Below are positions 40,331 through 45,599 of a stretch of 45,599 nt of DNA, piece by piece (the first letter of the stretch is position 1; every line of letters begins with the position of its first letter). The stretch comes from a bacterium. GTDB lineage: Bacteria; Patescibacteriota; Minisyncoccia; Minisyncoccales; PEYH01. Both the position numbers and the translations under genes were made by a program. The stretch covers positions 1 through 45,599 of the forward strand of contig JAGGTU010000045.1 in assembly GCA_021163545.1 (NCBI GenBank). The letters run 5' to 3'. The notes under the pieces are model-generated. The model worked only from the letters and a program-made list of their open reading frames with translations. It ran no database searches and was not told where the DNA came from.

Positions 40331-41732
40331 TTTTATCTTCCTGCTTTTCAACTTTTATATGTAGTTCTTTTAATTGTTCTTCTCCTACTTCAGATGGGGC
40401 ATTCATCATCAAATCGCGGGAGTCTCCTGTTTTTGGGAAAGGAATAACCTCTCTAATGTTTGGTTCTTTAAGCAATATAGCAAGAAGCCTATCAAGACCA
40501 AGCGCAATTCCACCATGAGGAGGGACTCCATATTCAAAAGCCTCAAGAAGATGGCCAAATTTTTCTTTGACCTCTTCTTTTTTATGACCCAACACCTCAA
40601 AAACAGTTTCTAAAATTTCTTTTTTGTAACTTCTTAAACTTCCTCCCCCAATTTCATATCCATTTAAGACTAAATCATATTGATATGCTAAAATTTCCCC
40701 CGGCTTTTCCTTAATCAATGAGAGATCCTCTGTTTGAGGACGAGTGAAAGGGTGATGCATTGCTTTCCATCTTTTTTCTTCTTTTGACCATTCAAACATA
40801 GGAAAATTAACAACGAACAAAAAGGCTAATTCGTCATCATTTTCTTTGTTTTCTCGTAAATCCGGCTTGTCAGTTCCATACTCTTTCATGACATCTTGAT
40901 AATTTAAACGTAAAAAAGGAAACTCTTTGATTCTTTTTTCCGGAAATATTTTCTTAACAACCTCTTGTATCATTTTTTCAACTATTTGAAGAATATCTTC
41001 TTGTTCTACAAAAGACATCTCTATATCAATTTGGGTAAACTCTGCTTGTCTGTCAGCTCTCGGATCTTCATCTCTAAAACATCTTGCAATTTGAAAATAT
41101 TTTTCTACTCCTGCAACCATTAAAAGCTGTTTATATTGTTGAGGGCTTTGTGGAAGAGCATAAAATTTTCCAGGTTGAAGACGCGAGGGAACCAAAAAAT
41201 CTCTTGCACCCTCAGGTGTTGATTTGGTTAAAATAGGGGTTTCAACTTCTACAAAACCATTATCTTTTAAGAAATTTCTTACTTCATGAATCACCTCCTG
41301 GCGAAGAATCAAATTTCTTTTTAATCTCTCTCTTCTTAAATCTAAATATCGATATTTTAATCTTTTTTCCTCGCTTATTTCGTATCCTTCACTCTGAATT
41401 GAAAAAGGCAAACTTTTTGCCTCAGATAGTATTTTAAGGTCCTGGGCCAATAATTCTATTTCTCCTGTAATCAAATCAGGATTTTCTGTGCCTTTTGGTC
41501 TTTTTTGGACTACTCCAGTTATCTCTACTACCCACTCTGGTTTTAGTCGTTTTGCTAAATCAAAAACCTGAGAGGATGTATCTTTTGCAAATGTTACCTG
41601 CAGAAGACCAGATCTATCTCTTAGATCTATAAAAATAATTTTTCCATGAGTACGAGCAGTATTTACCCAGCCACAGACTTTTACTTGTTGGTTAATAAAA
41701 TTTGGTGTTTGAAAAATAAGAGTTCTTTTCAT
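40317..41732 (-). CDS. aspS: Aspartyl-tRNA synthetase lacking the GAD insertion, probably non-discriminating
   Basis: A 471-residue class IIb synthetase (bacterial AspRS is about 590). OB domain VKVCGWVNTARTHGKIIFID, motif 1 GFVEVETPILTKSTPEGARD, motif 2 FRDEDPRADRQAEFTQIDIE and motif 3 GVPPHGGIALGLDRLLAIL. After GTDKPDLR (286-293) the sequence goes almost directly to VVNFPMFEW (307-315), so the roughly 100-residue bacterial GAD domain is absent. His29 in RTHGK occupies the position where His marks non-discriminating enzymes and Leu discriminating ones, so it may also make Asp-tRNA-Asn for GatCAB. It overlaps the upstream receiver gene by 4 bp. Confidence 0.93.
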   Translation of the reverse strand: MKRTLIFQTPNFINQQVKVCGWVNTARTHGKIIFIDLRDRSGLLQVTFAKDTSSQVFDLAKRLKPEWVVEITGVVQKRPKGTENPDLITGEIELLAQDLKILSEAKSLPFSIQSEGYEISEEKRLKYRYLDLRRERLKRNLILRQEVIHEVRNFLKDNGFVEVETPILTKSTPEGARDFLVPSRLQPGKFYALPQSPQQYKQLLMVAGVEKYFQIARCFRDEDPRADRQAEFTQIDIEMSFVEQEDILQIVEKMIQEVVKKIFPEKRIKEFPFLRLNYQDVMKEYGTDKPDLRENKENDDELAFLFVVNFPMFEWSKEEKRWKAMHHPFTRPQTEDLSLIKEKPGEILAYQYDLVLNGYEIGGGSLRSYKKEILETVFEVLGHKKEEVKEKFGHLLEAFEYGVPPHGGIALGLDRLLAILLKEPNIREVIPFPKTGDSRDLMMNAPSEVGEEQLKELHIKVEKQEDKNEDK

Positions 41733-42100
41733 AAATAATTTTTTATTTTTTCTACAATTTGGGAGGGCGTATAATTAGCTTTAAGTAAATATTCTTTTAC
41801 TCGAAGGCGCTTTGCCTGTTGTAGTAATTTTTTGTCTTCTAAATTAGAAAGAATTATAACAGGAGTTTTCTTACCTTCTTTTCTTATTTCTTTTAAAAAC
41901 GAAATTCCATCTTTACGTGGTAAGAGTATATCCAAAATAATTAAATCTATGTTTGTTTCTTTTGCAAGCATTTCTTTTCCCTCCTCGGCGCTCTTGACAG
42001 ATAAAACTTCCGCCCCTAATTCTGTAAATTTTTTACTATAAATCTCCACTAATAGAGGCTCATCCTCTATTAAAAGAATCTTCTTTGCGTCTTGTGGCAT
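41729..42100 (-). CDS. Stand-alone response-regulator receiver domain
   Basis: A 123-residue CheY-like domain with no output domain. Acidic pocket Glu12/Asp13 (LLIEDEP), phospho-acceptor Asp57 (LIILDILLPRKDG), Ser86 (ILSN) and Lys108 (YLLKAN) are all present. It is the first gene of the operon with aspS, the carboxypeptidase and mraY. No histidine kinase is in the window. The predicted mRNA is leaderless. Confidence 0.93.
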   Translation of the reverse strand: MPQDAKKILLIEDEPLLVEIYSKKFTELGAEVLSVKSAEEGKEMLAKETNIDLIILDILLPRKDGISFLKEIRKEGKKTPVIILSNLEDKKLLQQAKRLRVKEYLLKANYTPSQIVEKIKNYL

Positions 42101-42106
42101 TATCCT

Positions 42107-42115
42107 ATTATATCA
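42107..42115 (-). promoter_or_regulatory. Extended -10 promoter of the receiver-aspS operon, leaderless
   Basis: Minus strand TGATATAAT (42115-42107). The ATG (42100) follows the -10 by 6 nt, so transcription should begin at the A of the ATG. The -35 is weak (CTGGAA), compensated by the TG extension. Confidence 0.65.
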
Positions 42116-42135
42116 AAAAATCTTGAAATTTCCAG

Positions 42136-42158
42136 AAAAAAATACCCCACAAGGGGGC
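42136..42158 (-). terminator. Intrinsic terminator upstream of the receiver gene
   Basis: On the minus strand CCCC-CTTGT-GGGG is followed by TATTTTTTT. It would end minus-strand transcripts arriving from the non-coding region. Confidence 0.6.
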
Positions 42159-42165
42159 ATAATAA

Positions 42166-42228
42166 GGGAGGGCGAGGCGGACTTTCAAGGAACTGGTGGG
42201 ATGGAGTGAGGGGATGCCGCGCCCTCCC
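42166..42228. ncRNA. Hairpin element H1 in the 819-bp non-coding region
   Basis: GGGAGGGCG/GGC (42166-42178) pairs with GCC/CGCCCTCCC (42216-42228) with a single opposed mismatch. The 37-nt loop has, on the minus strand, CCCCTCACTCC. T-rich sequence follows on the plus strand, so it may also terminate plus-strand transcripts. Confidence 0.5.
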
Positions 42229-42297
42229 ATTTTTGGCTTTTTGAAAAAGATCTATTAAATAATATGCAATATAAGTCTACAAAGCAATGAAGGGGGA

Positions 42298-42468
42298 GCA
42301 GAGGGAGAAAAGGCTTTAGCCTTTTCTCCCTCTGCGGACACAAGGCTACCTCTGGGGTTGAGGTAGCACGTTATTGGCAGAAAGCGCGACAGTAGACTCT
42401 TTATTGTTGATAGGGGTGAGTAAGATGTCCAAACCGCGCTTTCCGCCATTTCTATGTCAAACAACTTC
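42298..42468 (-). ncRNA. Candidate structured RNA 2 (hairpins H4, H3, H2)
   Basis: Downstream of the promoter at 42475-42502. Hairpins in order on the minus strand: H4 42448-42375 (14-bp stem with one mismatch, GGCGGAAAGCGCG type, 46-nt loop with CTCACCCC), H3 42367-42345 (perfect 8-bp stem GCTACCTC/GAGGTAGC), H2 42335-42298 (perfect 17-bp stem, 4-nt loop). No good U-run follows H2, so the RNA may extend to the terminator at 42136-42158. A 71-codon leaderless-type ORF starting at 42470 runs through it and cannot be excluded, but its hairpins argue for RNA. Confidence 0.45.
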
Positions 42469-42474
42469 ATTTTT

Positions 42475-42502
42475 ATTATATGCTGCTTTAAATAACTGTC
42501 AA
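42475..42502 (-). promoter_or_regulatory. Promoter of candidate RNA 2
   Basis: Minus strand TTGACA (42502-42497), 16-bp spacer, TATAAT (42480-42475): both hexamers are perfect. Confidence 0.65.
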
Positions 42503-42575
42503 CAAGAGTGCATGTATCGCTCCATAAGGTATCAGAAAATCCAATGATGCTAATAATATGTTTCAATTGATTGAG

Positions 42576-42830
42576 AAAAAATAAAGGGGCAGACCATGGA
42601 GGTAGCTGCGGTGAAAGGAAAAATGGTCTGCCCCGGAAGGGTAGTGGCACCCAACTTGGCAAGGGGCGGAAAACGCGAGCTGAAAATGGGGGTTTAAGGA
42701 TGAGGGGAATAAACGCCTTTTGGTGGTGAGACACGTTTTCCGCCCCATCTTAGACTTGTAAAGGGTCTAACAGGGAGGGCTCCTTAGCTCAAGGAGCCAA
42801 TGAGCCCTCCCTCTCCCAGGGTAAGCTGGT
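42576..42830 (-). ncRNA. Candidate structured RNA 1 (hairpins H7, H6, H5) with terminator
   Basis: About 255 nt between a promoter (42837-42866) and a U-rich terminator. H7 42811-42773 (10-bp stem GAGCCCTCCC-type), H6 42746-42663 (perfect 13-bp stem GGGGCGGAAAACG, 58-nt loop with CCCCTCATCC), H5 42634-42586 (perfect 12-bp stem GGGGCAGACCAT, loop with GCTACCTCC) followed on the minus strand by TTTATTTTTT. I tested the sequence by eye for RNase P, tmRNA, SRP, 6S and T-box signatures and found none. Unidentified. Confidence 0.55.
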
Positions 42831-42836
42831 ACTTTC

Positions 42837-42866
42837 ATTATAAATTTAATTGTCAAATTCTGTCAA
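42837..42866 (-). promoter_or_regulatory. Promoter of candidate RNA 1
   Basis: Minus strand TTGACA (42866-42861), 18-bp spacer, TATAAT (42842-42837). It overlaps the divergent valS promoter region. Confidence 0.65.
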
Positions 42867-42878
42867 GTTCGGTAAAAT
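42850..42878 (+). promoter_or_regulatory. Promoter of valS
   Basis: TTGTCA (42850-42855), 17-bp spacer, TAAAAT (42873-42878); the leader to ATG 42920 would be about 35 nt. No T-box or other riboswitch fits in it and no SD is seen. Confidence 0.55.
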
Positions 42879-42919
42879 AAAAAAGATGCTTTTATCAAAA
42901 ATAAGTTTAATACCCAAAA

Positions 42920-45277
42920 ATGGAAAAACAGTACAATTTTAAAAAATCTGAAGATAAGTGGCAGAAATTTTGGGAGAAAGAAAAGATTTATAAATTTGAC
43001 GCAAAAAAGAAAGGCAAAATTTTTTCTATTGACACTCCCCCACCCACTTTAAGTGGCAAAATGCATCTTGGGCATTTTTTCTCATATGCCCATCAAGATA
43101 TTATTGCAAGATATCACAGGATGCTTGGAGAAAACGTTTTTTATCCTTTTGGAGTTGATGATAATGGTCTGCCAACAGAGAGATTAGTTGAAAAGATAAA
43201 TAAAGTTCGACTTTTTGATTTGGGAAGAGAGAAATTTGTAAAGTTGTGCCAAAAAACTATCAAAAAAATTCTCCCTGAATTTGTTTTTGATTGGAAAAGA
43301 ATGGGTTTGTCTTGTGATTTTTCGTCTATTTACTCCACAATTTCTCCTGAGGTTCAAAAATTAAGTCAATATTATTTTCTTGAACTTTATAAACAAGGAA
43401 GAATCTATCAGAAGGAAACGCCGGTTTTATTCTGTCCCGAATGTCAAACAGCAATTGCTCAGGCGGAAGTTGAGGAAGTAGAACAGCAAACCTATTTTGT
43501 GGATATTGGTTTCAAGTTAAAAGGTGGAGGTCAGATTATAATTTCTACCACAAGACCAGAGCTTCTTCCAAGCTGTGTAGCAATTTTTGTGCACCCCAAA
43601 GATAAAAGATATAAAAAACTTGTTGGCAAAACTGCAATTGTTCCAATTTTTGAGCAGGAAGTACCTATTTTGACAGATGATTTAGTAGATCCCAAAAAAG
43701 GAACAGGAGTTGTAATGTGTTGCACTTTCGGAGATACTACTGATCTTGAATGGTATTTTAAATATAAACTTCCTCTTAAAATTTCCATCACAAAAGATGG
43801 AAAAATGAACAAGCTTGCAGGAAGTTTTGAGGGTTTGCCTATTAAAAAAGCGCGCAAAGCCATCATAGATGAATTAGAGAAAAGAGGCTTACTTCTTTCC
43901 AAAAAGGAAATAATCCATATTGTAAAAGTTCACGAAAGGTGTCAGACAGCAATTGAAATCTTGCCAGCTCGCCAATGGTTTATTAAGTACCTTGATCTCA
44001 AAGACAAGTTTCTGGTTGAATCCAACAAACTAAATTGGTATCCAAAGTTTATGAAAGCCAGATTAGATAACTGGATTAAAGGGCTTAAATGGGATTGGTG
44101 CATTTCAAGACAAAGATATTTTGGAATTCCAATACCTGTTTGGTATTGCAAAAGATGCAATGAAATAATTCTACCTCGAGCTAAAGATTTACCAGTTGAC
44201 CCCCTTCATCAGAAACCAAAGAAAAAATGTAAATGTGGATCCAAAGAATTTGTTCCTGAAAAAGATGTTTTAGATACTTGGGTTACCAGTTCTTTAACAC
44301 CACAAATTGCTTTGTCATTGATAAAAAATAAGAAAGTTCGCGAGAAAATGTTTCCGATGTCTTTAAGACCACAAGCTCATGACATTATTAATTTCTGGTT
44401 ATTTTATACTCTTGCCCGTTCGTATTTGCTTTTCAAAAAAATTCCCTGGAAAAATGTAATGATTTCCGGTTTTGTTTTAGATCCAAAAGGTGAGAAAATG
44501 TCTAAATCCAAAGGGAATGTAGTAGAACCTCAAACTGTGGTTGCAAAATATGGAGCCGATGCAGTAAGATATTGGGCTTCGCAAGCAAAATTAGGAGAAG
44601 ATCTAAGATATTCAGAAGAAGAGATAAAGCAAGGTAAAAGAACTGTAACAAAGCTTTGGAATGCTTCAAGATTTTCTTTGATGCATCTTAAAAAATACTC
44701 TCCAAAAAGAGTAAATCCAAAGGAATTGGAAGATGAGGATAAATGGATTTTAACCAAGCTTTATAAGACCGTAAAAGAGTATCGAAATTTTATGGATAAA
44801 TACGAATATTCAAAAGCAAGAGAGGTCTTAGATAGATTTTTCTGGAAAGATTTTTGCGATAATTATTTAGAGATAATAAAGCCAAGAGTTTATAATCCAG
44901 AATCTTCCCAAAAATTGAAGTCAGCTCAATTCACTCTTTACACTTCCCTACTCTCAATTTTGAAACTCTATGCACCCTTTATGCCTTTTATCGCTGAGGA
45001 AATCTATCAGATGTATTTTAAAAAGTTTGAAGAAGAAAAAAGCATTCACATAACTTTGCTTCCAAAGCCAAACAAGAAATTATACTTCCCAAGAACTGCT
45101 CATAATTTTGAATTCGCAATTGATGCAATATCGCAAATTAGAAAATACAAATCAGAACACAAACTACCAATGAACGCAGAGATTGAAGAGATAAAATTAA
45201 AAACGAAAAACAAAAAACTTCTAAAAAAATACACCCCTCTTTTGGAAAACGTTTTGAATGTAAAGAAGATTAAATAG
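42920..45277 (+). CDS. valS: Valyl-tRNA synthetase, archaeal-like short form
   Basis: A 785-residue class Ia enzyme charging tRNA-Val. HIGH-type motif in PPTLSGKMHLGHFFSYAHQD (41-60), DDNGLPTERLVEKINKV, an editing CP1 domain with TTRPELLPSCVAIFVHP and TGVVMCCTFGD, zinc-type CKRC and CKCG pairs (around 410-437), and KMSKS in GEKMSKSKGN near 525. The PPPTLSG and NGLPTERLVE sequences and the missing C-terminal coiled coil resemble archaeal and some rickettsial ValRS rather than the typical bacterial form of about 880-950 residues. It is divergent from the non-coding region and followed by the element at 45289-45393. Confidence 0.93.
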   Translation: MEKQYNFKKSEDKWQKFWEKEKIYKFDAKKKGKIFSIDTPPPTLSGKMHLGHFFSYAHQDIIARYHRMLGENVFYPFGVDDNGLPTERLVEKINKVRLFDLGREKFVKLCQKTIKKILPEFVFDWKRMGLSCDFSSIYSTISPEVQKLSQYYFLELYKQGRIYQKETPVLFCPECQTAIAQAEVEEVEQQTYFVDIGFKLKGGGQIIISTTRPELLPSCVAIFVHPKDKRYKKLVGKTAIVPIFEQEVPILTDDLVDPKKGTGVVMCCTFGDTTDLEWYFKYKLPLKISITKDGKMNKLAGSFEGLPIKKARKAIIDELEKRGLLLSKKEIIHIVKVHERCQTAIEILPARQWFIKYLDLKDKFLVESNKLNWYPKFMKARLDNWIKGLKWDWCISRQRYFGIPIPVWYCKRCNEIILPRAKDLPVDPLHQKPKKKCKCGSKEFVPEKDVLDTWVTSSLTPQIALSLIKNKKVREKMFPMSLRPQAHDIINFWLFYTLARSYLLFKKIPWKNVMISGFVLDPKGEKMSKSKGNVVEPQTVVAKYGADAVRYWASQAKLGEDLRYSEEEIKQGKRTVTKLWNASRFSLMHLKKYSPKRVNPKELEDEDKWILTKLYKTVKEYRNFMDKYEYSKAREVLDRFFWKDFCDNYLEIIKPRVYNPESSQKLKSAQFTLYTSLLSILKLYAPFMPFIAEEIYQMYFKKFEEEKSIHITLLPKPNKKLYFPRTAHNFEFAIDAISQIRKYKSEHKLPMNAEIEEIKLKTKNKKLLKKYTPLLENVLNVKKIK

Positions 45278-45288
45278 TTGGCTAAAGT

Positions 45289-45393
45289 AAAAAGGGTGGT
45301 TTTCGGATTTGGCCTTTCGGGATTGTTTTTTCGCGCGAGAGCCCACTTCCCTTTCACCTCCTTTTTAGATTTTTTCCGAAAACCACCCTTTTT
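45289..45393. ncRNA. 19-bp perfect inverted repeat with 67-nt loop, between valS and trpS
   Basis: Arm AAAAAGGGTGGTTTTCGGA (45289-45307) and its exact complement (45375-45393). Each strand ends the stem in TTTTT, so it can act as a bidirectional terminator. The plus-strand loop includes TCACCTCCTTT (45354-45364), identical to the 3' tail of bacterial 16S rRNA; the minus strand therefore carries AAAGGAGGTGA. A minus-strand promoter-like sequence lies just upstream (45427-45456), so a small RNA or short ORF read leftward is possible. Confidence 0.6.
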
Positions 45394-45426
45394 GCCAAAA
45401 GAATATACCTCCAAAGATCTATATTT

Positions 45427-45456
45427 ATTTTAATTCTAATTTACCAAACATGTCAA
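45427..45456 (-). promoter_or_regulatory. Promoter-like sequence after trpS, reading into the inverted repeat
   Basis: Minus strand TTGACA (45456-45451), 18-bp spacer, TAAAAT (45432-45427). It starts 5 bp after the trpS stop, suggesting a separate short transcript through 45289-45393. Confidence 0.45.
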
Positions 45457-45461
45457 TTCAA

Positions 45462-45599
45462 TTATTTAATCCCCATTGCCTCTTTTACCAATTCTAAGGT
45501 CTCTCTTACTTTTTCTTGCGTCTTCACTCTCCCCTCTTCTAAAATTTCTTTGATTAGTTTTGGTTTTTGTGCAAATTCTTTTCGTTTTTGACGAATCGG
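45462..45599 (-). CDS. trpS: Tryptophanyl-tRNA synthetase, C-terminal end (5' part outside window)
   Basis: The last 45 codons of a gene on the minus strand, open to the window edge. The peptide PIRQKRKEFAQKPKLIKEIL, then EEGRVKTQEKVRETLELVKE and AMGIK, matches the usual TrpRS tail (PIRERR...L..IL..G..KA...A..TL..V..AMG). TrpRS charges tRNA-Trp; catalytic motifs lie outside this window. The stop is TAA at 45464-45462. It converges with valS. Confidence 0.8.
   Translation of the reverse strand, partial: PIRQKRKEFAQKPKLIKEILEEGRVKTQEKVRETLELVKEAMGIK

Noticed and set aside
42255..42734. 159-codon minus-strand open frame across the hairpin region
   Set aside because: It runs through two promoter-like sequences and six inverted repeats, and has a low-complexity Pro/Leu/Ser composition with no family resemblance; treated as chance in non-coding DNA. 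The shorter 71-codon part from 42470 is mentioned with RNA 2 because a promoter sits right before it.
42166..42811. CRISPR array
   Set aside because: The inverted repeats differ in sequence from each other, with no regular direct repeat and spacer pattern; no cas1/cas2 genes. The Cas4-like nuclease at 34112 is too far away and without partners.
42771..42919. T-box leader upstream of valS
   Set aside because: GGTAAGCTGGTAC looks faintly like the T-box sequence, but the 14-nt T-box core, specifier loop and terminator/antiterminator are not present, and the likely valS promoter lies downstream of it.
42101..42919. RNase P RNA, tmRNA, SRP RNA or 6S RNA in the non-coding region
   Set aside because: GAAAGTCC on the minus strand and CCGGAAGGG on the plus strand recall RNase P and SRP RNA, but the other conserved elements (ACAGAAA and the P4 partner; the GNAR tetraloop stem; a tmRNA T arm and tag) are missing.
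42101..42919. Integron attC array
   Set aside because: Inverted repeats of varied length resemble attC sites, but there are no paired RYYYAAC/GTTRRRY cores, no gene cassettes and no integron integrase.
45100..45414. 104-codon minus-strand open frame overlapping valS and the inverted repeat
   Set aside because: Mostly antisense to the valS 3' end, with a TTG start and an unremarkable Lys/Phe-rich composition.
1..45599. UGA recoding (code 25) as in Gracilibacteria or Absconditabacteria
   Set aside because: TGA ends several well-aligned genes at their natural C-termini (for example hrcA, ctpA, DegT-type), so it is a normal stop.

Overview
This is an AT-rich, tightly packed bacterial segment that looks like a member of the Candidate Phyla Radiation (Patescibacteria), probably a Parcubacteria-like lineage. 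The assignment is inference from gene features, not a computed phylogeny. Supporting points are very short or overlapping intergenic distances, a divergent EF-P loop, archaeal-like ValRS and tRNA methylthiotransferase, an AspRS without the GAD insertion, a secreted KNH-domain protein, a tRNA without encoded CCA, and AAATTCC/CAAAAT-type low-complexity repeats. TGA is used as a normal stop (for example at hrcA and ctpA), so the code-25 lineages are unlikely. Ribosomal protein bL9 is present, which as I recall some CPR groups lack.

Layout: 1-8179 (+) holds the 3' part of serS, an alpha/beta hydrolase, a membrane-fused MurF-like ligase, a DegT-type aminotransferase, a hypoxanthine-type phosphoribosyltransferase with a terminator, a 67-residue ORF plus efp, a structured spacer, then FemAB and FtsQ. 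8184-12496 (-) has two ArnT/PMT-type glycosyltransferases and a lipid-kinase-like protein. 12559-17600 (+) is the HrcA heat-shock cluster (operator, hrcA, grpE, hsp20, dnaK, dnaJ). Next come tRNA-Lys(UUU), an archaeal-type MtaB-like enzyme, an ECF sigma factor with a membrane partner and a secreted KNH protein, a flippase-like protein, CtpA and bL9. 24075-26926 has rpmA (-), then uppS, a YjbQ-family gene, a PEBP gene and an Idi-MazG fusion. 26978-42100 is almost all minus strand: a single Xer recombinase beside a dif-like site, gltX, murG, ftsW, murD, a two-gene nuclease cassette, a membrane protein, a membrane-anchored hydrolase, a MurL-like PP-loop protein, mraY, a D,D-carboxypeptidase, aspS and a lone receiver domain. 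An 819-bp non-coding region (42101-42919) precedes valS (+), and the window ends in the 3' end of trpS (-).

Taken together the window is dominated by peptidoglycan synthesis and division (MurF, FemAB, FtsQ, UppS, MurG, FtsW, MurD, MurL-like, MraY, DacA), protein folding and translation. The most interesting items are: (1) a MurL-like glutamate epimerase candidate beside mraY and near murD, implying D-Glu made on the UDP-MurNAc-peptide rather than by a racemase; (2) the 42.1-42.9 kb region, with at least seven strong inverted repeats, two minus-strand promoter-like sequences and a matching terminator, read as tandem structured RNAs with shared motifs; (3) promoters placed so that several mRNAs should be leaderless, next to a small set of genes with strong Shine-Dalgarno sites; (4) a 105-bp element after valS whose loop carries an exact 11-nt match to the 16S rRNA 3' tail. 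No CRISPR array, insertion sequence or rRNA gene was seen.
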